A stretch of DNA of 64,000 nucleotides from Butyrivibrio sp. AE3009. GTDB taxonomy: Bacteria; Bacillota; Clostridia; Lachnospirales; Lachnospiraceae. Each line of letters starts with the position of its first letter. Within the stretch, counting starts at the first letter, position 1. The position numbers and the translations under genes were made by a program. The stretch covers positions 1-64,000 of the forward strand of contig NZ_ATVS01000010.1 of assembly GCF_000420845.1 (NCBI RefSeq), read 5' to 3'. The notes beneath the pieces were generated by a model that saw only the letters and a program-made list of their open reading frames with translations, made no database searches and was not told where the DNA came from. Positions 35,549 to 42,663 of this stretch are shown here, piece by piece.

Positions 35549-36850
35549 TTAACAGTAGTTGTTGAACATCATTCCGGAATACTCGCTGGTAATGTACGGT
35601 GAAGAGGTATCTCTGCTGTCGGGGTTGCGATAGTTGACAACAGGTCTGTCCACATATTTCATGGGATCTATGGATATCTCTTTGGTCTTCTCTATAAGGG
35701 CATCCGAGAAATTATTGATGGGTGCCAGTGCTTCCTTGCTTCCGGGTCCCGATATGGCCTGGGACAGAAGCTCGTCATCTATAGAAAGTGTTCCGTCGGA
35801 TTCAAGCTTGATACCGATATCTTCTATGCCCGACATGTGCTGGATCGCAAGCCCTACGGTGTCGGATTTGAGTTTGTCACTCTTGAATTTCTCTACATGG
35901 GCTCCTGAAGCCTCTTTTACGAAATCATTGTAATTATCCACGAGGGAATGTATGTGTTTCTTGAGAGCTTCATTATCGTTCTGCACACCTACGTGAATAG
36001 TACTTCCGAATTCGGTGGTGTCCTTGAGCTGGAGTTCGAATTTGCCGCCGACGGTAAACTTGTTGGAGATGGAAATCTTTTCCTCTCCATTAAGTGAAAA
36101 GTGTGCGTTGGTGGCGGGAGCGGATACCTGATCAAGTCCCAGGTAGGAAACGGCTCCTTTTTGGAGATCCGGGTTATTCTCAAAGATCTCGAACTGGCTC
36201 ATTTCACCGGAGCGAAGACCTGTCTTGGTGGAAGAGATCTGCAGTGCTGAACGTCCGCCTTCTTCTATAATATTGGCGCTGAGTCCTATGCCGGCTTTGT
36301 TAATGAGTTTTTCAAGCTTGTCCTGAATATCTATGTTCCTGTCACCGTTGTAGATGCTGAACTGGAACTCGAAATCCTGTTGGCCGATCCTTACGTCAAA
36401 AGCGTAGTTGCCGGCGGGAAGTCCCGTTGAATCCTTGGGAAGATATCTTCCTGTATTGGTCTGAGGTGTGGCCAGTTGCGTGACGTTGATGTCGAAGCCG
36501 ATATTTCCGACATCCTCTTCGGGAGTCTTACCTATATAAGAAGCAAGAACTTTATCTTCGTCGCTGGTATATGCAGACGAGTGATTAAGAGAAGACTTGC
36601 CGGTCTGGTTGTTCAAACCGATAATGCTTCCCTGGAGCTGTCTTGCTCGCTCTTTTATATCTATAGCCTCGTTGCGAGACTTATCGTCATCCGTTAAAAG
36701 ATATAGAGGGGACTTCTTGTTGAGTCTTGCTATTGATTTGTATACATCACGCAGCTCATCCTTACGATGTGCGTCTGCCTGTGTAACATCCTTGGATACG
36801 TAATCCTGTATGAAATGGTTATAAGCGCCATTTAGAGAAATGCCTGCCAT
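35549..36850 (-). CDS. FliD-like flagellar hook-associated protein 2 homolog
   Basis: 433 residues. The central and C-terminal parts match FliD (filament cap): an FDINVTQLATPQTNTGRYL strand region, LINKAGIGLSANIIEEGG with LQISSTKTG, and the terminal helix VDNYNDFVKEA. The N-terminal ~75 residues (NKKSPLYLLTDDDKSRNEA) do not look like the usual FliD D0 coiled coil, so this may be a specialised relative. AGGAGG precedes the ATG at 36850 on the minus strand; the upstream in-frame extension covers the leader and is rejected. No other flagellar genes are nearby. Confidence 0.65.
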   Translation of the reverse strand: MAGISLNGAYNHFIQDYVSKDVTQADAHRKDELRDVYKSIARLNKKSPLYLLTDDDKSRNEAIDIKERARQLQGSIIGLNNQTGKSSLNHSSAYTSDEDKVLASYIGKTPEEDVGNIGFDINVTQLATPQTNTGRYLPKDSTGLPAGNYAFDVRIGQQDFEFQFSIYNGDRNIDIQDKLEKLINKAGIGLSANIIEEGGRSALQISSTKTGLRSGEMSQFEIFENNPDLQKGAVSYLGLDQVSAPATNAHFSLNGEEKISISNKFTVGGKFELQLKDTTEFGSTIHVGVQNDNEALKKHIHSLVDNYNDFVKEASGAHVEKFKSDKLKSDTVGLAIQHMSGIEDIGIKLESDGTLSIDDELLSQAISGPGSKEALAPINNFSDALIEKTKEISIDPMKYVDRPVVNYRNPDSRDTSSPYITSEYSGMMFNNYC

Positions 36851-36948
36851 AATATGCCCCTCCTTTCTTCCTTGATAACATGCGAGTTGGATCTTCTGCC
36901 ATTCCATTGGCATCAGTCGCACGAGGGCATTAGTAGCCACGTTTAGTT
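36851..36948 (-). promoter_or_regulatory. Structured leader of the FliD-like gene
   Basis: On the minus-strand RNA, AUGCCCUC (36930-36923) can pair with GAGGGGCAU (36862-36854), which includes the ribosome site. Just inside, GUGCGA (36922-36917) pairs with UCGCAU (36885-36880), and UGCCA/UGGCA (36912-36897) forms an inner hairpin. The fold would hide the AGGAGG, so it may control translation. I cannot match it to a riboswitch class. Confidence 0.45.
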
Positions 36949-36954
36949 ACTTTC

Positions 36955-36982
36955 ATATTAACAGTTTTTGGTCAAATGTCAA
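36955..36982 (-). promoter_or_regulatory. Sigma-A promoter of the FliD-like gene
   Basis: On the minus strand TTGACA (36982-36977) and TAATAT (36960-36955) are 16 nt apart. No sigma-28 flagellar motif is evident, which is odd for a late flagellar gene. Confidence 0.6.
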
Positions 36983-37136
36983 GCGGTATTATCATATAAA
37001 AATGGCGTTCTTTCATTATATTATTAAGATATGATGTATTTTTTCCAATATATGGTATATAATTAATGTGGGTAATACAAAATGTGTTTTGCTATAGTGT
37101 TACGCTTTATAAAAATATAATAATTGAAAAAAAGAA
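36983..37136. other. AT-rich intergenic spacer between fliD-like gene and rpmG operon
   Basis: About 150 bases with no gene. It contains scattered TATAAT-like words (37070, 37112) but no good -35 partner. It separates the minus-strand promoter from the rpmG promoter. Confidence 0.4.
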
Positions 37137-37165
37137 TTGACGAGCTCGCTCCGCTGTGTTATAGT
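37137..37165 (+). promoter_or_regulatory. Promoter of rpmG-secE-nusG-rplKA
   Basis: TTGACG (37137-37142) and TATAGT (37160-37165) are 17 nt apart. Transcription would start near 37172, leaving a ~95-nt leader before rpmG. Confidence 0.75.
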
Positions 37166-37267
37166 AGACAAGCGACATGAAATTTAGGTCTTTTTTTTAT
37201 GCAAAAAAATAATTGAAATGTGGCGCGAAATGTATAAACTGTAGAAAACGCGCGGAGGTGAGAAATA

Positions 37268-37417
37268 ATGCGTACAAGAATTACACTGGCATGCACAGAT
37301 TGCAAGAACCGTAACTATGACACAACTAAGGATAAGAAGACACATCCCGATCGTGTTGAGATGAAGAAGTATTGCCCTTTCTGCAAGAAGCATACATTAC
37401 ATAAGGAAACAAAATAA
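37268..37417 (+). CDS. rpmG: 50S ribosomal protein L33
   Basis: 49 residues. The start [17 protein letters not shown] and the end [17 protein letters not shown] are typical of L33. Two CxxC pairs (CTDC, CPFC) show the zinc-binding C+ form. GGAGGTGAG precedes ATG 37268. rpmG-secE-nusG is the standard order in Firmicutes, and secE starts 31 nt downstream. Confidence 0.96.
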   Translation: MRTRITLACTDCKNRNYDTTKDKKTHPDRVEMKKYCPFCKKHTLHKETK

Positions 37418-37448
37418 TCATCCTTAAAAGAGGAGGGAGGCTACGGGT

Positions 37449-37730
37449 ATGGAAGAAACCAAGGTAGTAGATAACAGTTCCGCAACTTCTAAGAAAGAAA
37501 CTTCTGCCAAGAAGTCAGGCAAGAAAGGTAATGACACTGTATTTTCCAAGATCGGTGATTTCTTTACCGGCGTTAAGGCAGAGTTTGGGAAGATCATATG
37601 GCCAACAAGGGATGACATTGTTAAGCAGACAACAGCAGTTGTTGTTGTGTCTATTATTTGCTGCGCCTTGATTGCTGTACTGGACATAGCGTTTGAATAT
37701 GGAATGAATTTCATCACATCCCTATTCTAA
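37449..37730 (+). CDS. secE: Preprotein translocase subunit SecE
   Basis: 93 residues. The N-terminal ~35 residues are Lys/Ser-rich and variable. The conserved core is GVKAEFGKIIWPTRDDIVKQ followed by one membrane helix (VVVVSIICCALIAVLDIAF), as in short single-helix SecE of Gram-positives. It clamps SecY in the SecYEG channel. GGAGGGAGG precedes ATG 37449, and nusG starts 16 nt after the stop. Confidence 0.95.
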   Translation: MEETKVVDNSSATSKKETSAKKSGKKGNDTVFSKIGDFFTGVKAEFGKIIWPTRDDIVKQTTAVVVVSIICCALIAVLDIAFEYGMNFITSLF

Positions 37731-37746
37731 TTTAAAAGGAGATAAT

Positions 37747-38373
37747 ATGTCAGAAGAAATGGAAAAAGATCTGGTATCTGATGAGAACTTATCAGATGCA
37801 GACACTTCTGCAGAGAATGTAGCTGATACCGAGAATGCCGGCGCCAGCGCTAATGAGAATGCTCATTGGTACGTTGTTCATACATATTCCGGTTATGAGA
37901 ATAAGGTTAAGGACAATCTTGAGAAGACAATTGAAAACAGACATCTCGAGAATCAGATCCTTGAAGTTCGTATTCCTCTTCAGGATGTTGTTGAGGTTAA
38001 GAACGGCGCTCATAAGAAGGTACAGAGAAAGATGTTTCCCGGTTATGTCCTTGTTAACATGGACATGAATGATGAAACCTGGTATGTTGTCCGCAATACT
38101 CGTGGTGTTACCGGCTTCGTAGGACCCGGAAGCAAGCCCGTTCCGCTGACAGATGCTGAGATCAAACCTCTTGGCATCAAGACTGACACTGTTTCCGTTA
38201 ACTTTGGTGTGGGCGACGAGATCGCTGTTATCGCCGGAGTTTGGAAGGATACAGCAGGTGTTGTTCAGAGAATGGACTTTGGTAAGCAGACAGCTACCAT
38301 CAATGTTGATCTGTTCGGCAGAGAGACACCGGTTGAGATCAGCTTCGCTGAAGTTAGAAAGATTGATTCATAA
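37747..38373 (+). CDS. nusG: Transcription termination/antitermination factor NusG
   Basis: 208 residues. The NGN domain begins at WYVVHTYSGYENKVKDNLE (residue ~41), includes MFPGYVLVNMDMN and ends in NTRGVTGFVG; the C-terminal KOW domain has VGDEIAVIAGVWKDTAG. NusG binds RNA polymerase and links it to ribosomes. The first ~40 residues are an unusual acidic extension (Asp/Glu/Ser/Ala-rich) absent from most NusG proteins of about 175 residues. The rplK leader follows. Confidence 0.96.
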   Translation: MSEEMEKDLVSDENLSDADTSAENVADTENAGASANENAHWYVVHTYSGYENKVKDNLEKTIENRHLENQILEVRIPLQDVVEVKNGAHKKVQRKMFPGYVLVNMDMNDETWYVVRNTRGVTGFVGPGSKPVPLTDAEIKPLGIKTDTVSVNFGVGDEIAVIAGVWKDTAGVVQRMDFGKQTATINVDLFGRETPVEISFAEVRKIDS

Positions 38374-38386
38374 ATAATAAGTTTTG

Positions 38387-38505
38387 ATATTCCTGCACGA
38401 GAGTGCGTGAATATATAGCAGCTTAGGCTGCACGTAACCGCTGAGTGGGAGCAAACCAGCCGGCCACATTATGGCTGGTGATGGTATTGCGCCGACCACA
38501 TATTT
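38387..38505 (+). promoter_or_regulatory. rplK-rplA leader with candidate L1-type binding structure
   Basis: Three hairpins precede rplK. GATATTC/GAATAT enclosing GCAC-GAGA-GTGC lies near 38387-38416. GCAG/CTGC lies at 38419-38432. The third has GTGGGAGCAA pairing with TTGC and CCAC around an ACCAGCC/GGCTGGT stem (38446-38500). The last resembles ribosomal protein autoregulatory sites of L11-L1 operons; the assignment is by position and shape only. Confidence 0.5.
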
Positions 38506-38520
38506 TCAGGAGGTGCCATA

Positions 38521-38946
38521 ATGGCAAAGAAAGTCGAAGGATACATTAAGTTACAGATCCAGGCTGGTAAAGCAACACCAGCACCACCGGTTGGACCCGC
38601 ACTTGGTCAGCACGGTGTAAACATCGTTGAATTCACTAAGCAGTTCAACGCTCAGACAGCAGATAAGGGTGATCTCATCATCCCTGTTGTTATCACAGTT
38701 TATGCAGACAGAAGTTTCACATTCATCACAAAGACTCCACCTGCAGCAGTTCTTCTTAAGAAGGCAGCTAAGATCCAGAAGGGATCAGGCGTACCTAACA
38801 AGACTAAGGTTGCAACCGTTTCTAAGGAAGATATCAGAAAGATTGCAGAGACAAAGATGCCTGACCTTAACGCTGTTGACATCGAGGGTGCTATGAGCAT
38901 GATCGCTGGTACAGCACGCAGCATGGGAATCGTAGTAGAAGACTGA
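38521..38946 (+). CDS. rplK: 50S ribosomal protein L11
   Basis: 141 residues, standard length. The N-terminal [20 protein letters not shown] and [15 protein letters not shown] are hallmark sequences, and the C-terminal rRNA-binding domain ends with [19 protein letters not shown]11 binds the GTPase-associated centre of 23S rRNA. AGGAGGTG precedes ATG 38521. rplA follows 13 nt downstream. Confidence 0.98.
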   Translation: MAKKVEGYIKLQIQAGKATPAPPVGPALGQHGVNIVEFTKQFNAQTADKGDLIIPVVITVYADRSFTFITKTPPAAVLLKKAAKIQKGSGVPNKTKVATVSKEDIRKIAETKMPDLNAVDIEGAMSMIAGTARSMGIVVED

Positions 38947-38959
38947 CGGAGGATGAGAG

Positions 38960-39649
38960 ATGAAACACGGAAAGAAATACTTAGAAGCTGCTAAGCTTAT
39001 CGATAAGACTCAGCAGTATGAAGCCGCAGATGCAATAGCTCTTGTTAAGAAGTCAGCTACTGCAAAATTTGATGAGACCGTAGAAGTTCATATTAGAACC
39101 GGTTGTGACGGACGTCACGCTGATCAGCAGATCAGAGGCGCTGTTGTTCTTCCTAACGGAACAGGTAAGACTGTTAAGGTTCTTGTTTTCGCTAAGGGAA
39201 CAAAGCTTGATGAGGCTCAGGCAGCCGGAGCTGACCACGTTGGTGGCGAGGAGCTTATTCCTAAGATCCAGAACGAGGGATGGCTTGACTTTGACGTAGT
39301 AGTAGCTACACCTGATATGATGGGTGTTGTTGGACGTCTTGGTAAGGTACTTGGTCCTAAGGGACTTATGCCTAACCCTAAGGCCGGCACAGTTACTATG
39401 GATGTTACAAAGGCTATTAACGATATCAAGGCTGGTAAGATTGAGTACAGACTTGACAAGGCTAACATCATCCACGTTCCTGTTGGTAAGGCATCATTCT
39501 CAGAGGAGCAGCTTGAGCAGAACTTCAACGCTCTTATGGATGCTATTACAAAGGCTAGACCTTCATCAGTTAAGGGTCAGTACCTCAAGAGCATTACTCT
39601 TGCAACAACAATGGGCCCTGGCGTAAAGGTTGTTTCAAACAAGTATTAA
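38960..39649 (+). CDS. rplA: 50S ribosomal protein L1
   Basis: 229 residues, standard length. Typical segments are [38 protein letters not shown] and [21 protein letters not shown]1 forms the mobile stalk near the E site and usually represses its own mRNA; the leader before rplK is the likely target. GGAGG precedes ATG 38960. A terminator follows directly, ending the rpmG-rplA unit. Confidence 0.98.
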   Translation: MKHGKKYLEAAKLIDKTQQYEAADAIALVKKSATAKFDETVEVHIRTGCDGRHADQQIRGAVVLPNGTGKTVKVLVFAKGTKLDEAQAAGADHVGGEELIPKIQNEGWLDFDVVVATPDMMGVVGRLGKVLGPKGLMPNPKAGTVTMDVTKAINDIKAGKIEYRLDKANIIHVPVGKASFSEEQLEQNFNALMDAITKARPSSVKGQYLKSITLATTMGPGVKVVSNKY

Positions 39650-39666
39650 TTTGCATTAAACTTTCA

Positions 39667-39698
39667 AAGCGAGTCGCTTTTGCGGCTCGCTTTTCTTT
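39667..39698 (+). terminator. rplA terminator
   Basis: AAGCGAG and CTCGCTT with an inner CGC/GCG stem around TTTT form the hairpin; TTTTCTTT follows. Confidence 0.85.
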
Positions 39699-39711
39699 AT
39701 GTGCGGTTGAC

Positions 39712-39740
39712 TTGACCGTCCCCTACTCGATTGATAAAAT
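39712..39740 (+). promoter_or_regulatory. capA promoter
   Basis: TTGACC (39712-39717) and TAAAAT (39735-39740) are 17 nt apart. Transcription would start near 39747, at or next to the preferred ATG at 39748. Confidence 0.55.
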
Positions 39741-39747
39741 GTACCCT

Positions 39748-41028
39748 ATGGGGAAACGAGATTATCTGGATGATTACAGAAAAAACAATAGAGACGATTA
39801 TGAAGAAAGAATCCGTCGCCGGAATCCTGCTGTCATAGCATTTGTGCTTACCTTAAGCACAATCCTGGTTGTGGGAATACCTTCTATTATTGCACTCAGT
39901 AATATCAAGACCGGTAAAGTTAAAGAGGAAAAGCCTCTTTTTGCAAATTGGGAACTGATACCGGAAGCTACTGTGGCTGAGAATATCGTAGTGGACGAGA
40001 GTCAGACCAGAAGCGGAATAACAATTTCCGAGGGAGATGAGGATTATACACATATTATAGGTACAGCCTCTGATGATGCAGTAACACTTGGGTTTGCGGG
40101 AGATATTCTTTTTGATGATAATTACGCCGCAGGCAATTCCTTCAAACTCCGGGGGAATTCTCCCTACGGAGTAATAGGAGACAGCCTTCTTGAACAGATG
40201 AAGGGTGTCGATATAATGATGGTTAATAACGAATTCCCATATTCCGACAGAGGAGAGCCCAAGGAGGGAAAGGCGTATACCTTTCGTGCCAGACCTGAGA
40301 CAGTATCTATTCTCGGTGAGATGGGAGTTGACATCGTCGGCTTTGCCAATAACCACTGTTTTGATTATGGAGAGACAGCTTTTCTGGATTCACTTACTAC
40401 GATCAAAAATGCGGGAGTGGAATATGTCGGTGCCGGAGCCAATCTGGAAGAGGCATCCCACCCTGTCTACTATATAACAGATAACGGCATGAAGCTTGCA
40501 TTTATCTGCGCAACACAGATTGAGAGAATATCCAATCCTGATACGAGAGGCGCCACGGATACTTCACCCGGTGTATTCAGATGCATGGACGATACACTTC
40601 TTCTTGAGAAAGTAAGCGAAGCCAGAGAAAAAGGCGCTTTTGTCATAGTATTTATTCACTGGGGAACAGAGAGTACCACCGAGATAGATCAGTATCAGAC
40701 CAGGCAGGCAAGAGAGATAGTTGAAGCCGGAGCCAATATGATAGTCGGTGCACATCCCCATGTTTTGCAGAAGATAGAATTTATTGACGGAGTTCCTGTG
40801 TTTTACAGTTTGGGAAATTATATCTTTAATTCCAAGACTCAGGATACCTGTCTTATACTTACTACGATACATAAGGATGGCGCTGTTAATATTCGTTTTG
40901 TGCCTGCGATTCAGAGTGACTGCCGCGTCAATGAAGCGACCGGATCTGAGTACATGCGGATAATTAATGAAATGAATCAAATGTCACCCGGAATAAAAAT
41001 TGACGGAAATGGGTATATTACCTCTTGA
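39748..41028 (+). CDS. CapA family membrane-anchored metallophosphatase-like protein
   Basis: About 426 residues. A charged cytoplasmic N-terminus (~30 residues) and one membrane helix (AVIAFVLTLSTILVVGIP) precede a CapA/PGA_cap domain outside the cell. Its signatures are LGFAGDILFDDNY, MMVNNEFPYSDRG, GFANNHCFDYGE, FIHWGTES and IVGAHPHVLQKIE. CapA proteins take part in poly-gamma-glutamate or capsule formation; whether this one does is not shown. No ribosome site precedes either ATG 39739 or 39748, and the promoter suggests a leaderless mRNA. It sits between two ribosomal protein units, and its stop overlaps the rplJ promoter. Confidence 0.85.
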   Translation: MGKRDYLDDYRKNNRDDYEERIRRRNPAVIAFVLTLSTILVVGIPSIIALSNIKTGKVKEEKPLFANWELIPEATVAENIVVDESQTRSGITISEGDEDYTHIIGTASDDAVTLGFAGDILFDDNYAAGNSFKLRGNSPYGVIGDSLLEQMKGVDIMMVNNEFPYSDRGEPKEGKAYTFRARPETVSILGEMGVDIVGFANNHCFDYGETAFLDSLTTIKNAGVEYVGAGANLEEASHPVYYITDNGMKLAFICATQIERISNPDTRGATDTSPGVFRCMDDTLLLEKVSEAREKGAFVIVFIHWGTESTTEIDQYQTRQAREIVEAGANMIVGAHPHVLQKIEFIDGVPVFYSLGNYIFNSKTQDTCLILTTIHKDGAVNIRFVPAIQSDCRVNEATGSEYMRIINEMNQMSPGIKIDGNGYITS

Positions 41029-41053
41029 CACTTAAGAGATAATATGATAAATT
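41025..41053 (+). promoter_or_regulatory. Promoter of rplJ-rplL
   Basis: TTGACA (41025-41030) and TAAATT (41048-41053) are 17 nt apart. The -35 overlaps the capA stop codon. The transcript start near 41060 begins the L10 leader. Confidence 0.7.
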
Positions 41054-41088
41054 ATCAAATGTTGTCGAATAAACTAAATGACAACAAG

Positions 41089-41207
41089 CCGAAGACAGCA
41101 GGTGTTCATCACTGATGAACATAATGACATCTGAGTAACACAGTCGCCTGCCGAGGAAAAGTTTAATTCAGACTTTTTGCCTCACGATGTCTTCGTGAGG
41201 TTTTTTT
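41089..41207 (+). promoter_or_regulatory. L10 leader with attenuator terminator
   Basis: The core from CCGAAGACAGCAGGTG (41089) to GCCTGCCGAGG (41157) matches the Firmicute L10 leader, including its two hairpin arms. A terminator follows: CCTCACGA (41180-41187) with TCGTGAGG (41193-41200) and seven Ts. L10(L12)4 binding to the leader is known to favour termination, lowering rplJL expression. Confidence 0.88.
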
Positions 41208-41237
41208 CGGCGGTAAATTCTATAAGGAGGTAAAAAG

Positions 41238-41813
41238 ATGGCAAAGGTTGAATTGAAGAAGCCTGTAGTAGAAGAGATTTCTGAAAAGATTAAAGACGCA
41301 CAGGCAGTCGTACTTGTAGATCACCGCGGACTTACAGTAGCACAGGACACTGAGCTTCGTAAGAAACTTCGTGAAGAAGGCGTATCATATAAGGTTTACA
41401 AGAATACGATGATGAACTTCGCATTCCAGGGAACAGATTTCGAGCAGATGAAAGATCTCCTCAACGGACCCAGCGCAATGGCTGTTTCTACAACAGATCC
41501 CGCTGCACCTGCACGTGTTCTTTATGAGTTTGCAAAGAAAGCTAAGGCTCTCGAGATTAAGGGTGGTGTTATAGAAGGTAAGTTCTATGACGCAGACGCT
41601 ATGACTGAGATCGCTACAATCCCTTCAAAGGAAGTTCTTCTTTCCAGATTGCTTGGTTCTATGCAGTCACCTATCACCAACTTCGCTCGTGTTCTTAATC
41701 AGATCGCAGAGAAGGATGGCGAGGCAGCTCCTGCCGCAGAGGAAGCACCTGCTGAGACAGCAGAGGCACCTGCTACAGAAGAGGCTCCTGCAGAAGCACC
41801 TGCAGCTGAGTAA
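41238..41813 (+). CDS. rplJ: 50S ribosomal protein L10
   Basis: 191 residues. Conserved segments are AQAVVLVDHRGLTVAQDTEL and YKVYKNTMMNFAFQGTDFE. The body matches L10 to about residue 160; an extra ~30-residue Ala/Glu/Pro-rich tail (EEAPAETAEAPATEEAPAE) then extends it beyond the usual 165-175 residues. L10 anchors L7/L12 dimers on the ribosome. AAGGAGGT precedes ATG 41238. Its leader is the expected autoregulatory target. Confidence 0.97.
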   Translation: MAKVELKKPVVEEISEKIKDAQAVVLVDHRGLTVAQDTELRKKLREEGVSYKVYKNTMMNFAFQGTDFEQMKDLLNGPSAMAVSTTDPAAPARVLYEFAKKAKALEIKGGVIEGKFYDADAMTEIATIPSKEVLLSRLLGSMQSPITNFARVLNQIAEKDGEAAPAAEEAPAETAEAPATEEAPAEAPAAE

Positions 41814-41873
41814 TTTATTTACTGATTATCTATTAAAAACAAATTTAATTATACTAAATGGAGGTATATTATA

Positions 41874-42248
41874 ATGGCAAAGTTAACAACAGCAGAATTT
41901 ATCGATGCTATCAAAGAGCTTACAGTGCTCGAGTTAAATGATCTTGTAAAGGCTTGTGAGGAAGAGTTCGGCGTATCTGCAGCAGCAGGCGTTGTAGTAG
42001 CAGCAGCTCCCGGCGCAGCAGCAGCTGGCGAGGAGAAGACTGAGTTCAACGTAGAGCTCACAGAGGTTGGCCCTAACAAGGTTAAGGTTATCAAGGTTGT
42101 TCGTGAGATCACAGGTCTTGGACTTAAGGAAGCAAAGGATCTCGTAGACAACGCTCCTAAGATGATCAAGGAGAACGCTTCTAAGGCTGAGGCTGATGAC
42201 ATCAAGGCTAAGGTTGAGGCTGAGGGCGCTAAGGTTACTCTTAAGTAA
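41874..42248 (+). CDS. rplL: 50S ribosomal protein L7/L12
   Basis: 124 residues, standard. The N-terminal dimer domain ([19 protein letters not shown]), an alanine/glycine hinge and the C-terminal factor-binding domain ([20 protein letters not shown]) are complete. It recruits translation GTPases. GGAGGTATATT precedes ATG 41874. A terminator with a GCTTGC loop follows. Confidence 0.98.
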   Translation: MAKLTTAEFIDAIKELTVLELNDLVKACEEEFGVSAAAGVVVAAAPGAAAAGEEKTEFNVELTEVGPNKVKVIKVVREITGLGLKEAKDLVDNAPKMIKENASKAEADDIKAKVEAEGAKVTLK

Positions 42249-42268
42249 TTGATATACGTGTCAAAAGC

Positions 42269-42313
42269 AAAAGGCTTATCACATGCTTGCGTGTGATAGG
42301 CCTTTTATTTTTG
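42269..42313 (+). terminator. rplL terminator with GCTTGC loop
   Basis: AAAAGGCTTATCAC and GTGATAGGCCTTTT pair around ATGCTTGCGT. TTTTATTTTT follows. It resembles the buk and secA terminators in its loop. Confidence 0.85.
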
Positions 42314-42319
42314 ACCGTA

Positions 42320-42405
42320 ACATATATGAGGAAGTAGTGCAATAGCACGGATTTCGAATATATGTAGAATTGCGAGAGCGCTTTTTGCGAAGCAATTCGT
42401 ATATC
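42320..42405 (+). repeat. Structured intergenic element, copy B
   Basis: Stem 1 is ACATATAT (42320-42327) with ATATATGT (42358-42365). Inside is a GTGC-AATA-GCAC hairpin and CGGATTTCGA. Stem 2 is GAATTGC (42367-42373) with GCAATTC (42392-42398). GTATATC ends it. Compared with copies A and C, each stem pair changes on both sides. It lies between the rplL terminator and the rpoB promoter. Confidence 0.65.
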
Positions 42406-42663
42406 AATTACATGTAGTGGGCATCACAATTGCTTGCAATTCCGAGTCGATTGTCTTTATATAAGAAATCCAAAAAACTTCTTGACATACCAAAAATTTG
42501 ATGATAGGATATAGGGTGCACTATTGTGGTGTAGTGGGTTCTTTTGCGCCCTTTTTTGCGCATGCCCAAAATTACCAACGATTCTTCACTGCAGTTGCCG
42601 CTTTTTACTTGTTTTGCGGACCTTGCAGTAGAATACAAAATATTAAGAACGGGGTGAATGTCA
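42406..42663 (+). other. rpoB upstream region
   Basis: The rplL-rpoB gap (about 410 bases) holds the rplL terminator, element B, the rpoB promoter and a ~145-nt rpoB leader. The leader is T-rich with GCGCCC/TTGCGC words (42546-42562) but shows no obvious terminator, so no attenuation is apparent. Confidence 0.5.
42482..42510 (+). promoter_or_regulatory. Promoter of rpoB-rpoC
   Basis: TTGACA (42482-42487) and TAGGAT (42505-42510) are 17 nt apart. The start would be near 42517, about 145 nt before rpoB. Confidence 0.75.
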
